A stretch of DNA of 64,000 bases from an uncultured Halomonas sp. (GCF_947490095.1 NZ_CANLFS010000009.1:1-64000), one strand, 5' to 3'; positions 7,529 to 15,577 are shown, numbered from the stretch's first letter. Program-made: numbers and translations. Notes: generated by a model not told the origin, from the sequence alone.

Positions 7529-9742
7529 ATGTCGTTAACGTCTACTACCGCCGCCAACCCTCCCTCCGCGAGCCATCTCGAGGACCAGCACTGGCTCAGC
7601 CTCGAGGCGGATGGCATCCAGCTGCAGCTGGACCTGGCCGAGGGCCGGCCGCGCCTGGCCCACTTCGGGCGCACCACCCACATCGAGCCGGCCCTCTCCC
7701 GCCTGCTGAGCATGCCCGCCACCCCCCAGGCAAGCCTCGACCACCTGCCCCCGAACACCCTGTTCAATGACGCGGGGCGTGGCTTCGCCGGTCATCCGGC
7801 GCTGGTGGGCGAGCGCGACGGCCAGGACTGGCTAAGCGAGATGCGGCTCGACGACGTCGCCTGCTCGACGAGCACCGGCGGCGCCCACGCCACCCTCACC
7901 CTGCGCGACCCCCAGGCCCGCCTCGACGTGGTGCTGTCACTGACGCTGACCGTCGAGGGAGTGCTACGCCAGCAGACCCGCCTCAGCAACCGGTCCGACA
8001 CGCCCTATCATCTCGAGTGGCTCGCCGCGGCCTGCCTGCCGTTGCCGGTACGCTTCGCCGAGAGTCTGACCTTCGGCGGCCGCTGGGTGCAGGAATTCAC
8101 CGAAACGCGTCACGCCATCACCGAGGGCATGTTCACCCTGGAAAACCGCCGGGGTCGTGGCTCGCACCAGCGCGTGCCCTCCGTGGTGGTCGGCACCCGG
8201 GGCTTCAGCGAACAGCGCGGCGAAGTCATCAGTGCCCACCTCGCCTGGAGCGGCAACCACCGCCTGTTTATCGAGCGTCAGTTCGACGGCAGCACCCAGC
8301 TGCAGATGGGCGCCCTGTTGCTGCCCGGCGAGCAGAGCCTCGCCGCCGGCGCCAGCGTTACCACTCCCGAGGTGGTAATGGCCTGGTCCGACACCGGCAT
8401 CAACGGCGCCAGCCAGCGCATGCACCGCACCCTGCGCGCCCGCCTCGACTGGCCCCAGGCGGACAAGCCGCGCCCGGTGCACGTCAATACCTGGGAGGCA
8501 CTGTATTTCGACCACGACGCCGACCACCTCAACGAACTGGTCATCGCCGCCGGCGAGGTCGGCGCCGAACGCTTCGTGCTGGATGACGGCTGGTTCGTCG
8601 GCCGTGACGGCGAGCGCGCCGCGCTGGGCGACTGGTACCTGGATGAAAGGAAGTATCCGCAAGGCTTCGGACCGCTGATCGAGGCGGTGCATGCCCATGG
8701 CATGGAGTTCGGCCTCTGGGTCGAGCCGGAGATGGTCAATCCGGACAGCAATCTCTACCGCGAGCATCCGGACTGGGTTCTCGCACTGCCCGACCGCGAC
8801 CAGCCACTGGGCCGTTACCAGTACGTGCTGGACCTGACCCGCAGCGAGGTCTGCGACTACCTGTTTGCACGCCTCGATGCGCTGTTGACCGAGTATCCGA
8901 TCCGTTACCTCAAGTGGGACATGAACCGTGACCTGACCCACGCCGCCAGCCAGGCCAGCGAGCGTGCGGGACGCCCGGCGGTGCATGCTCAGGTCGAGGC
9001 GCTGTATGGGCTACTGGCACGCCTGCGGGCCGCGCACCCCGAGGTCGAGATCGAGAGCTGCTCCTCGGGTGGGGCGCGCACCGATCATGGCATCCTGCGC
9101 CACACCCACCGCGTCTGGCCTTCCGACTGCAACGACCCCCATGAGCGCCTGCGCATCCAGCGCGGCGCCGGTCGTTTCCTGCCGCCGGAACTGCTGGGCG
9201 CCCATATCGGGCCGGAGCACTCGCATACCACCTCGCGCCGCACCAGCCTCGCCTTCCGCGCCAGCACCGCGCTGTTCGGTCATCTCGGCCTGGAGATGGA
9301 TGTCAGCCGACTCACCTCCAACGAGCGCGGCGAGCTGCGCGGCTGGATCGAGCGCTACAAGGCGCTGCGCGGCCTGTTGCATGGCGGGGTCGGCTGGTGT
9401 CTGGACTGCCTCGACCCCAACCAGCACGCCCACGGCGTGGTCAGCACGACCCAGGACGAGGCGCTGTTCAGCATCAGTCAGCTGGCCATGCCGCGCCATG
9501 CCCTGCCCGCTCCCATGCCGCTGACGGGGCTTGATCCGGCGCGACGCTACCGCGTCGAACTGCTGGAACTGCCCGAGCACCCGACCCGCCGGATGAAGGC
9601 GCTGCCCGCCTGGGTAGACGCGCAGATCACCCGGGGGCAGAGGCTGGAGGTGAGCGGTGAATGGTTGATGACCATGGGCCTGGCCCTGCCGATCCTCGAT
9701 CCGGAGCAGGCCATCCTGCTGCATCTGCAGGGCCTCGACTGA
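7529..9742 (+). CDS. Alpha-galactosidase (GH36)
   Basis: Hydrolyses terminal alpha-1,6-galactose from melibiose, raffinose and similar sugars (EC 3.2.1.22). The 737-residue protein has the GH36 layout: an N-terminal beta-sandwich, a TIM barrel, and a short C-terminal beta domain. The nucleophile is D464 in KWDMNRD. The SDCND motif at 532-536 carries the acid/base Asp, and ESCSSGGARTD forms the substrate loop. No signal peptide is present, so it acts in the cytoplasm on imported galactosides. It supplies galactose to the upstream De Ley-Doudoroff genes. The stop codon lies in the first unit of an 11-bp repeat array. Confidence 0.95.
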   Translation: MSLTSTTAANPPSASHLEDQHWLSLEADGIQLQLDLAEGRPRLAHFGRTTHIEPALSRLLSMPATPQASLDHLPPNTLFNDAGRGFAGHPALVGERDGQDWLSEMRLDDVACSTSTGGAHATLTLRDPQARLDVVLSLTLTVEGVLRQQTRLSNRSDTPYHLEWLAAACLPLPVRFAESLTFGGRWVQEFTETRHAITEGMFTLENRRGRGSHQRVPSVVVGTRGFSEQRGEVISAHLAWSGNHRLFIERQFDGSTQLQMGALLLPGEQSLAAGASVTTPEVVMAWSDTGINGASQRMHRTLRARLDWPQADKPRPVHVNTWEALYFDHDADHLNELVIAAGEVGAERFVLDDGWFVGRDGERAALGDWYLDERKYPQGFGPLIEAVHAHGMEFGLWVEPEMVNPDSNLYREHPDWVLALPDRDQPLGRYQYVLDLTRSEVCDYLFARLDALLTEYPIRYLKWDMNRDLTHAASQASERAGRPAVHAQVEALYGLLARLRAAHPEVEIESCSSGGARTDHGILRHTHRVWPSDCNDPHERLRIQRGAGRFLPPELLGAHIGPEHSHTTSRRTSLAFRASTALFGHLGLEMDVSRLTSNERGELRGWIERYKALRGLLHGGVGWCLDCLDPNQHAHGVVSTTQDEALFSISQLAMPRHALPAPMPLTGLDPARRYRVELLELPEHPTRRMKALPAWVDAQITRGQRLEVSGEWLMTMGLALPILDPEQAILLHLQGLD

Positions 9743-9967
9743 GCTTCGAATAAGCCTCGATTCGAATAAGCCTCGACCGGGCTTCGAATAAGCTTCGACT
9801 GGGCTTCGACTGGGCTTCGACTGAGCTTCGAATAAGCCTCGACTGGGCTTCGAATAAGCTTCGAATAAGCCTCGACCGGGCTTCGACCGGGCTTCGACTG
9901 AGCTTCGACTAAGCTTCGACTGGGCTTCGACTAAGCCTCGACTGGGCTTCGAATAAGCCCAGACCGG
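9732..9967. repeat. 11-bp tandem repeat array (about 21 units)
   Basis: About 21 units of consensus gcttcga(a/c)t(a/g)(a/g) follow head to tail from 9732 to 9967. One unit near 9754 is enlarged to 16 bp by a partial duplication. Variants end in ataa, ctgg, ctga, ccgg or ctaa and are shuffled, not grouped. The first unit holds the alpha-galactosidase stop codon, so the array grew from the gene's own 3' end. Many units contain TAA or TGA, and 11 bp is out of phase with codons, so all frames are stopped. The array fills most of a gap of over 300 bp without a gene. Confidence 0.95.
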
Positions 9968-9970
9968 TAC

Positions 9971-10012
9971 GGCCGGGAGACAAAGGCCCCCTGGCCCTTG
10001 AATCTCCCGGCC
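9971..10012. terminator. Long inverted repeat after the alpha-galactosidase array
   Basis: GGCCGGGAG at 9971-9979 pairs perfectly with CTCCCGGCC at 10004-10012. The 24-base loop can itself fold through AGGCC/GGCCC. It follows the repeat array and precedes cnoX by about 50 bp. There is no T-tract, so it may be a weak or Rho-assisted terminator rather than an intrinsic one. Confidence 0.5.
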
Positions 10013-10060
10013 TTCACCCGCATGTCCTGATACAACACACTCGTTTTCGGGAATCCCATC

Positions 10061-11008
10061 ATGTCCATCGTCGATCCACGTACCGGAGAGCCACTCACCG
10101 CCGATACCAGTGCCCCGCAGGAGGCCCAGCAGCCATCGGCTCAGATGGAAGCCGGCGAGGCACCCGAGGTCGTCATCGACGTCGATGCCAGCAACATCCA
10201 GCAGGTGCTGGAGCTATCCATGCAGGTGCCGGTGCTGCTCGATTGCTGGGCCCCCTGGTGCGAGCCCTGCAAGAACCTGATGCCGATACTGGAGAAGCTG
10301 GCCCACGAATATCAGGGCGCCTTCCTCCTGGCCAAGCTCAATATCGACGAGAACCAGGAGATCGCCGCTCAGCTGGGCGTACGCTCGGTACCCGACGTCA
10401 AGCTCGTCAGCCAGGGGGGATTGGTCGACCACTTCCAGGGCGCCCTGCCCGAGAAGGAGATCCGCGAGTGGTTGGGGCGCTACTTCCCGGCGCCGGAAGA
10501 CGTCCCGGCCAGCCCCGAGGATCAGGCCGCCGAGGCCCTGGCCGCCGGCGATGCCGCCGGCGCCCGCGCCATCTTCCAGGAGCTGGTCGAGCAGTATCCG
10601 GACCATACCCCCTACCAGGTGGAGCTGGCCCGCACGCTGGTCGCCGAGGAGCGGGCCGACGAGGCCCGCAGCGTGCTCGACAACCTGCCACCGGAGGAGC
10701 GCAACGCCGCCCCGGCCCGCGGAGTGCGCGCCAGCATCGAGTTCGGCGAAGAGGCGCCCTCCACCGAGGAGGTGGCGGCCCTGGGCGAGCGCGATGACAG
10801 CGAGGCCATGTACCTGCGTGCCTTGCGCCACGTCGTCGACGGCGACTATGAGGCAGGCCTCGAGGGCCTGCTGGCCCTCATGAAGGCAGACCGCGCCTAT
10901 GGCGACGATGCCGCCCGCAAGACGCTGCTGCGGGTCTTCGATGCCCTCGGCGCCGACCACCCGCTGACGGTCAGCTATCGCCGCAAGCTCTTTGCGATGC
11001 TTTACTGA
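10061..11008 (+). CDS. cnoX: Thioredoxin-domain co-chaperone CnoX (YbbN family)
   Basis: A 315-residue protein with an N-terminal thioredoxin domain and a C-terminal TPR-like helical region from about residue 150. Members bind unfolded or oxidised clients and pass them to DnaK and GroEL. This copy keeps a full active site, WCEPC at 66-70 (C67, C70), so thiol-disulfide exchange is possible. The E. coli member has lost one cysteine. The start at 10061 has a loose GGGAA upstream. It is a stand-alone gene facing the convergent patB. Confidence 0.92.
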   Translation: MSIVDPRTGEPLTADTSAPQEAQQPSAQMEAGEAPEVVIDVDASNIQQVLELSMQVPVLLDCWAPWCEPCKNLMPILEKLAHEYQGAFLLAKLNIDENQEIAAQLGVRSVPDVKLVSQGGLVDHFQGALPEKEIREWLGRYFPAPEDVPASPEDQAAEALAAGDAAGARAIFQELVEQYPDHTPYQVELARTLVAEERADEARSVLDNLPPEERNAAPARGVRASIEFGEEAPSTEEVAALGERDDSEAMYLRALRHVVDGDYEAGLEGLLALMKADRAYGDDAARKTLLRVFDALGADHPLTVSYRRKLFAMLY

Positions 11009-11106
11009 CCCGGCTGCGACGGGCGCAAGCCGGAAGAGCGTCGCTTCGCTCCTGGAAGCTCGAAGCGAGCAGTCACTTCACCCCCGGCCCAAAGCTGAAT
11101 GGCGCT

Positions 11107-11126
11107 ATGCCCGAAGCGGCATTTCT
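11107..11126 (+). terminator. Possible weak terminator of cnoX
   Basis: ATGCC at 11107-11111 pairs with GGCAT at 11118-11122 around CGAAGC and is followed by TTCTT. It lies between the convergent cnoX and patB genes. The stem is only five pairs, so the call is tentative. Confidence 0.3.
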
Positions 11127-11152
11127 TGTCGCTACCAGCGGGGCCGGGCTAT

Positions 11153-12316
11153 TCAGGCCTTGAGAACGCGATCGAGCCGGGAGAGCGCGGTCTCCAGCTG
11201 GGCGGCGGTGGTGCCGAAGTTCAGCCTGACGAACCCCGGCTGACCGAAGTCGGCACCGTCGGAAAGTGCCACCCCGGCCTGCTCCAGCAGTTTCTTCTGG
11301 GGACACTCGCCCAGCCCGGCGTGGCGCAGGTCCAGCCAGGCCAGATAGGTGGACTCGGGCGGGCTCATCTCCACCCTCGGCCAGCATGCCACCCGCGCCT
11401 CCAGCGTCTGCCGATGACCGCGCAGCACCTCGAGAAGCCCCTGCCTCCAGGGCTCGCCCCTCGCATAGGCAGCCTCGGCGGCCACCAGCCCCAACACATT
11501 GCCGTCCGGCATCATGCCCTTCGCCGTCGCCGCGAAGCGCCGGCGCAACGACGGGTCGGGAATCACCGCACAGGCGGAGGTCAGCCCGGCGAGATTGAAG
11601 GTCTTGGAGGGTGCCCAGAGCGTGATGGTACGGGCCGCCAGCGCCGGAAAGGCGGCCGCCAGGGGCTCGTGGTGTGCGCCGGCGTCCAGCAGCAGGTCGC
11701 AGTGCAACTCGTCGGAGACCACATAGAGGCCATGACGCTCCACCAACTCGGCCAGCCCGGCCAGCTCATCACGACGCCACACCCGCCCGGTGGGGTTATG
11801 GGGATGGCACCACAGCAGCAGCCGCGTCGTCGGGGTAATCGCCGCCTCCAGCGCCTCGAGATCGAGCCGCCAGGGCTCCCCCGATGACAACGGCTCGCGC
11901 ATCGGCGCCTGCTGGGGCGTGCGTCCGGTGTGTTCGGCCACCTTGAGGAAGGGCGGGTAGATCGGCGTGACCGTCAGCACCCCGTCGCCGGGCTCGGTCA
12001 GTGCCAGGCTGGCAAGATGCAGCGCCGGTACCACGCCGGGTAGCCAGTGCTGCCACGCCGGCTCGATGCTCCAGCCATAATGCGTCGAACTCCAGGCGCA
12101 TAGCGCCTCGCGCAGCGAATCCGGTACCAGCCCGTAGCCGAAGATGCCGTGGTCGACCCGCTCATGCAGTGCCTCGGCCACCACCGGAGGCGAAACGAAG
12201 TCCATATCGGCCACCCAGAGGGGTAGCACTTCCTCGCCATAGCGATGCCACTTCTGCGAGGGCCAGTGACCGGACGGATACCGCCGCTCCACCGGCGTGA
12301 CAAAGTCATGCGCCAT
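11153..12316 (-). CDS. patB: PatB/MalY-type C-S lyase (aminotransferase class I/II fold)
   Basis: A PLP enzyme of about 387 residues in the PatB/MalY subgroup, which cleaves the C-S bond of cystathionine or cysteine conjugates. The N-terminus has the hallmark LPLWVADMDF. Later come CHPHNPTGRVW, the Asp of SDELHCDLL, and the PLP-lysine motif WAPSKTFNLAGL. Start ATG 12316 has AAAGGAG eight bases upstream. A frame extending 74 codons further upstream runs through a 17-bp tandem repeat and is not believed. Cystathionine beta-lyase activity would feed homocysteine and methionine synthesis, but the family is broad. Confidence 0.88.
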   Translation of the reverse strand: MAHDFVTPVERRYPSGHWPSQKWHRYGEEVLPLWVADMDFVSPPVVAEALHERVDHGIFGYGLVPDSLREALCAWSSTHYGWSIEPAWQHWLPGVVPALHLASLALTEPGDGVLTVTPIYPPFLKVAEHTGRTPQQAPMREPLSSGEPWRLDLEALEAAITPTTRLLLWCHPHNPTGRVWRRDELAGLAELVERHGLYVVSDELHCDLLLDAGAHHEPLAAAFPALAARTITLWAPSKTFNLAGLTSACAVIPDPSLRRRFAATAKGMMPDGNVLGLVAAEAAYARGEPWRQGLLEVLRGHRQTLEARVACWPRVEMSPPESTYLAWLDLRHAGLGECPQKKLLEQAGVALSDGADFGQPGFVRLNFGTTAAQLETALSRLDRVLKA

Positions 12317-12329
12317 GCAAACACTCCTT

Positions 12330-12412
12330 TCGTTGGGAAAACTATCTCGTTGGGAAGGCCATCTCGCTGGGAAGGCCATCTCGTTGGGAAGGCCATCTCG
12401 CTGGGAAGACCA
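12330..12412. repeat. 17-bp tandem repeat in the patB leader (5 units)
   Basis: Five units of consensus tcg(t/c)tgggaaggccatc start at 12330, 12347, 12364, 12381 and 12398; the last is cut short. The third base after tc alternates t, t, c, t, c, so units 2-3 and 4-5 look like a duplicated pair. The array begins only 14 bp upstream of the patB ATG. It touches the ribosome-binding site and would form the 5' leader of its mRNA. Confidence 0.93.
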
Positions 12413-12631
12413 GAACGGCCTCAGGCCCTCGACCATGCCCCAGGATATCGCCCCTGCCAAGGGGCACGCACCCTGGGTGATACCGACTGGCGTGATGGCC
12501 GGCCATGCGACGAAGGTGGAAACCTCAGGGGGCCCCATCGGGGCCTCGCAGCTGCGACAATGGTGGGCCGATTCATGCTCGGTGAGACACGGTCAGGAAA
12601 GCGACCGCGCCACAACGATAAGGAAAATGCT

Positions 12632-13444
12632 ATGGACGTCCCCCTAGGCTGGCAGCTGGCCAAGCTTGTGGTCTCGATCGGCATGGTGCTGGGGCTTGGC
12701 GCCATCGCCGTGCGCGTCAGCCCCCGGGTCGCCGGCCTGCTGGCGGGTTACCCCCTGGGCACCGCCATCGCACTGTTCTTTATCGGCCTGGAGCTCTCGC
12801 CCGGCTTCGCCGCCGAAAGCGCCGTACACACCCTGGCCGGCTTTACCGCCACCCTGGCGCTGGGTGGCGGCTACTTGCTGGCGGGGCATCGCCCGGGCCT
12901 GCCCGGCGTACTGGCCGGCACCGCCGCGGGGTTGGCGGCCTTCCTGGCGGTGAGCCTGGTACTGACGCGGATAGAGTTCGACCGCCTTAGTGGCACCCTG
13001 ACCACCCTGGCCGCCATTGCCCTGTTCACCTGGTGGTATCGCCATGTGCCGGAGAGCGTCGCGCGACCCGCCGGACGCTCCTCCTGGGGGGCGCTGATGG
13101 TGCGCGCCCTGCTCGCCGCCGCGATCATCTTCGTCATCACCGGCCTGGCCCATGTGATGCCGGCGGCCTGGGCCGGCGTGATGGCCGCCTTCCCGGTCAC
13201 CATGTATCCCTTCCTGGTCATCCTTCATCTTACCCACGGTCATGGCCCGGTAGCCACGGTGATCAAGCACTACCCGATGGGGCTGGGTTCACTGCTCAGC
13301 TATGCCCTGTGTGTCTCCCTCACCTACCCCACCCTGGGCCTGACGCTGGGCACGCTGACGGGCTTCGCCGTGGCCACCCTATGGCTGCTTGGCTGGACGC
13401 GCTTCCAGGCATGGCGGGGGGCCCGGCGGGCGGCGAGGGCTTGA
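12632..13444 (+). CDS. Unrecognised integral membrane protein
   Basis: About 270 residues with roughly eight or nine hydrophobic segments covering nearly the whole chain, a GYPLGTAIALF segment near residue 50, and a basic C-terminal tail. The start at 12632 follows AAGGAAA by eight bases. No catalytic motif is visible, and I cannot assign a family; it could be a small transporter or permease. It is divergent from patB across the 17-bp repeat, and the thioesterase gene follows after 68 bp. Confidence 0.75.
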   Translation: MDVPLGWQLAKLVVSIGMVLGLGAIAVRVSPRVAGLLAGYPLGTAIALFFIGLELSPGFAAESAVHTLAGFTATLALGGGYLLAGHRPGLPGVLAGTAAGLAAFLAVSLVLTRIEFDRLSGTLTTLAAIALFTWWYRHVPESVARPAGRSSWGALMVRALLAAAIIFVITGLAHVMPAAWAGVMAAFPVTMYPFLVILHLTHGHGPVATVIKHYPMGLGSLLSYALCVSLTYPTLGLTLGTLTGFAVATLWLLGWTRFQAWRGARRAARA

Positions 13445-13512
13445 CCGAGCGCTTGATAGGCGCAAGGCTATCCAACCTGGAGTGCCCCCAGATAACCATA
13501 AGGAAACACCCG

Positions 13513-13920
13513 ATGTTTATCCGCAAAGTCGAGCCCGCCTTCTACGATACCGACGCCCTGGGACACATCAACAATACGCGGCTGCCGGCCTGGTTCGAGC
13601 TGGCCCGCAACGACCTCTTTCGCCTGTTCACTCCGGACCTGGACCCACGCAAGTGGCGGCTGATCATGGCCCGCATGGAGGTCGACTATCGCGCCGAGTT
13701 GCAGTACGGGGAGGAAATCGAGATCCGCACCTATATTTCGCGACTGGGGAATAGCTCGTTTACCGTCAGCCAGGAGGCACGCCAGGGTGGCCGGCTCACC
13801 AACCTGGGCCACACCGTGATGGTGCACTTCGACCACGACGCCAAGCAGGCCACCCCCATCACGGGCGAGCTGCGCGAGTCCCTGGAGGCACACGTCCACG
13901 AGGAGCCCGCCGAGGCATGA
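13513..13920 (+). CDS. Hotdog-fold acyl-CoA thioesterase (YbgC/FadM type)
   Basis: A 135-residue single hotdog domain. YDTDALGHINNTRLPAWFE near residue 11 is the 4-hydroxybenzoyl-CoA thioesterase-like signature, with a catalytic Asp in the TDALGH turn. Such enzymes hydrolyse acyl-CoA esters; chain preference cannot be read from sequence. AAGGAAA precedes ATG 13513. The stop overlaps the next start (ATGA at 13917), so it is translated together with ybaK. Confidence 0.88.
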   Translation: MFIRKVEPAFYDTDALGHINNTRLPAWFELARNDLFRLFTPDLDPRKWRLIMARMEVDYRAELQYGEEIEIRTYISRLGNSSFTVSQEARQGGRLTNLGHTVMVHFDHDAKQATPITGELRESLEAHVHEEPAEA

Positions 13921-14387
13921 CCCCTGCCATCAAGCAGCTGGAGAAGGCCGGTATCGCCTTCACCCTGGCCGAATACGCCCATGATGCTCGCAGCCCCGCC
14001 TATGGCGAGGAGGCCGCCCGGGCACTGGCGCTGTCTACCGACGAGGTGTTCAAGACCCTGCTGGCCCGGCTCGATGATGGCCGCCTGGCGGTGGCCATCG
14101 TGCCGGTATCGCACCAGCTCGACCTCAAGGCCCTGGCCCGCGCCGCCAACGCCCGCAAGGCCAGGATGGCGGATGCCGATGAGGCCCAGCGGGCGACCGG
14201 CTATGTGGTGGGCGGCATCAGCCCGCTGGGTCAGAAGCGCCGCCTCGCCACCTTCCTCGACGCCAGCGCCGACGCCCTGGCGACGATCCATGTCAGCGGT
14301 GGCCGTCGTGGCCTGGAGATCTGCCTGGCACCCGACGCCCTGCTCAAGCTGACCGGTGGACGCCTGGCATCCATCGCCCGCGACTGA
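13917..14387 (+). CDS. ybaK: Cys-tRNA(Pro)/Cys-tRNA(Cys) deacylase
   Basis: A 156-residue YbaK-type editing protein that removes cysteine wrongly attached to tRNA-Pro. The fold's conserved segments are present: the catalytic lysine in TDEVFKTLL near residue 45, the VPVSHQLDLKALA helix, and the VVGGISPLGQK loop. It works in trans in the cytoplasm beside prolyl-tRNA synthetase. It is translationally coupled to the thioesterase gene before it. Confidence 0.93.
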   Translation: MTPAIKQLEKAGIAFTLAEYAHDARSPAYGEEAARALALSTDEVFKTLLARLDDGRLAVAIVPVSHQLDLKALARAANARKARMADADEAQRATGYVVGGISPLGQKRRLATFLDASADALATIHVSGGRRGLEICLAPDALLKLTGGRLASIARD

Positions 14388-14456
14388 GCCGGCCTCCTCT
14401 CCCGGCTGTCCCAGGGCCCGGGGAATGGCCGGATCACATACCGACAGGAGCTCGCC

Positions 14457-14774
14457 ATGGCTATCCGCTACACCCTGTGGCTGGACCCCGAGGATATCGG
14501 CCGCCACCGCGCCATGGAGGCGCAGCTGCTGCATTACTTTGTCGAGCGCTTCGCCGACTATCCGCATATCCGCTTGTTCGGTGATGACCCCTACGATTAT
14601 GATGCGCCATTCAACCGACTCCACGACGCACTGATCGCGCGGGCCGCAGAATACTGCGAGCGGGAATGGTGCTACGTACCCACCCCCGAACAGCTGAATC
14701 GCGCCTTCTTCCTGGCCGTAGGCGAGTCCAACAAGTTTCTACGAGAACCCGACGATGGTGATCCACACCGATAA
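14457..14774 (+). CDS. Small protein of unknown function
   Basis: A 105-residue, mostly polar protein rich in aromatic and acidic residues, without signal peptide or membrane segment. I do not recognise a family. ATG 14457 follows AGGAG at good spacing. Its last 20 bases overlap the start of the DUF501 gene, so the two are probably translated as a pair. Confidence 0.7.
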   Translation: MAIRYTLWLDPEDIGRHRAMEAQLLHYFVERFADYPHIRLFGDDPYDYDAPFNRLHDALIARAAEYCEREWCYVPTPEQLNRAFFLAVGESNKFLREPDDGDPHR

Positions 14775-15276
14775 TCCGCCCGACCCTCGCCAGCTGGCGA
14801 TCATCACCGAGCAGCTGGGCCGCGCGCCCCGCGGCATCGAGGCCGTGGCGGCCACCGACGGCGAGGGGACCCCCCTGGTGCTGCGCATGGCGCCGATCGT
14901 CGACGACAAGCCTTTCCCGACGCTCTACTGGCTGAGCTCCGAGCACCTCAAGGTGGTGATCTCGCGCATCGAGGCCGACGGGGCCATCAAGCGACTCGAG
15001 GCGCGGCTGCGCGAGGAACCCGAGCTGCTTGCCGCCTACCACGCCAGTCATCGCGACTATGTCGATACGCGCTGGCGGCACATGAGCCCGGCACAGGAAG
15101 CCGAGATAAGCCGGCTCGGCTATAGCGGCCTGCTGACGACCCGCGGCATCGGCGGCATCGCCAACTGGGACCAGGTACGCTGCCTGCATACCCAGTATGC
15201 CCATCACCTGTGTGGCAACAATGTCATCGGCCAGTGGATGGACGCCGAATACGGCGTCGCCGACACCCTGCCCTGA
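14755..15276 (+). CDS. DUF501 family protein
   Basis: A 173-residue protein matching the DUF501 pattern. It has an N-terminal LGR-P-RG segment, then FPTLYWLSSEHLK and a later CLHTQYAHHLCGNNVIGQW stretch with two cysteines and two histidines that could bind metal. DUF501 proteins occur widely, sometimes near ppx/gppA or eno, and have no settled function. The start ATG overlaps the preceding small gene; no clear ribosome-binding site is visible, in line with coupling. Confidence 0.85.
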   Translation: MVIHTDNPPDPRQLAIITEQLGRAPRGIEAVAATDGEGTPLVLRMAPIVDDKPFPTLYWLSSEHLKVVISRIEADGAIKRLEARLREEPELLAAYHASHRDYVDTRWRHMSPAQEAEISRLGYSGLLTTRGIGGIANWDQVRCLHTQYAHHLCGNNVIGQWMDAEYGVADTLP

Positions 15277-15278
15277 TA

Positions 15279-15383
15279 TCACGGCTCACCATTCACGATT
15301 CACGACTCACGATTCACGATTCACGATTCACCATTCACCATTCACCATTCACCATTCACGATTCACGATTCACCACTCTCCAC
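15279..15383. repeat. 7-bp tandem repeat array (15 units)
   Basis: Fifteen 7-bp units of consensus tcac(c/g)at begin two bases after the DUF501 stop codon. Variant types occur in blocks: several tcacgat, then four tcaccat, then tcacgat again. It ends about 30 bp before the start of a 40-residue membrane peptide gene. No spacers or dyad symmetry are present, so this is a microsatellite-like array and not a CRISPR. Confidence 0.93.
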
Positions 15384-15413
15384 CCACTATTCCCCAAAAA
15401 AAGGAAGCCCCTG

Positions 15414-15536
15414 ATGTACGTCGATATCTATGTTGTTGCAAGCATTGCCCTGGTGGCCAGCCTGGTCGGTATCTCCGTTGTCGGCGTCAAGCTGATGCGC
15501 GATGCCATGAAGCGAGACGCCGACTCCGTTCGCTAG
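15414..15536 (+). CDS. 40-residue single-span membrane peptide
   Basis: An open frame with a good ribosome-binding site (AAGGAAG eight bases before ATG 15414) encodes 40 residues. One hydrophobic helix covers about residues 4-27, followed by a basic, polar tail (KLMRDAMKRD). The gene is followed 20 bp later by a compact hairpin terminator, which supports it being a real transcription unit. The function is unknown; small single-span peptides often bind membrane complexes. Confidence 0.65.
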   Translation: MYVDIYVVASIALVASLVGISVVGVKLMRDAMKRDADSVR

Positions 15537-15555
15537 GCCCGGCCTTCGCCACGAA

Positions 15556-15577
15556 AAGGGCGCCAACAGGCGCCCTT
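15556..15577 (+). terminator. Hairpin terminator after the 40-residue peptide gene
   Basis: AAGGGCGCC at 15556-15564 pairs perfectly with GGCGCCCTT at 15569-15577 around AACA. Only a short T-run is present, but the stem is strong and sits right after the small gene. Confidence 0.7.

Noticed and set aside
9732..9967. CRISPR array
   Set aside because: Units are 11 bp and contiguous with no unique spacers; no cas genes in the window. The same applies to the 7-, 9-, 12- and 17-bp arrays.
12245..12631. N-terminal extension of the membrane protein gene through the 17-bp repeat
   Set aside because: The ATG at 12632 has a ribosome-binding site and starts the hydrophobic protein; the extension is repeat-derived and polar.
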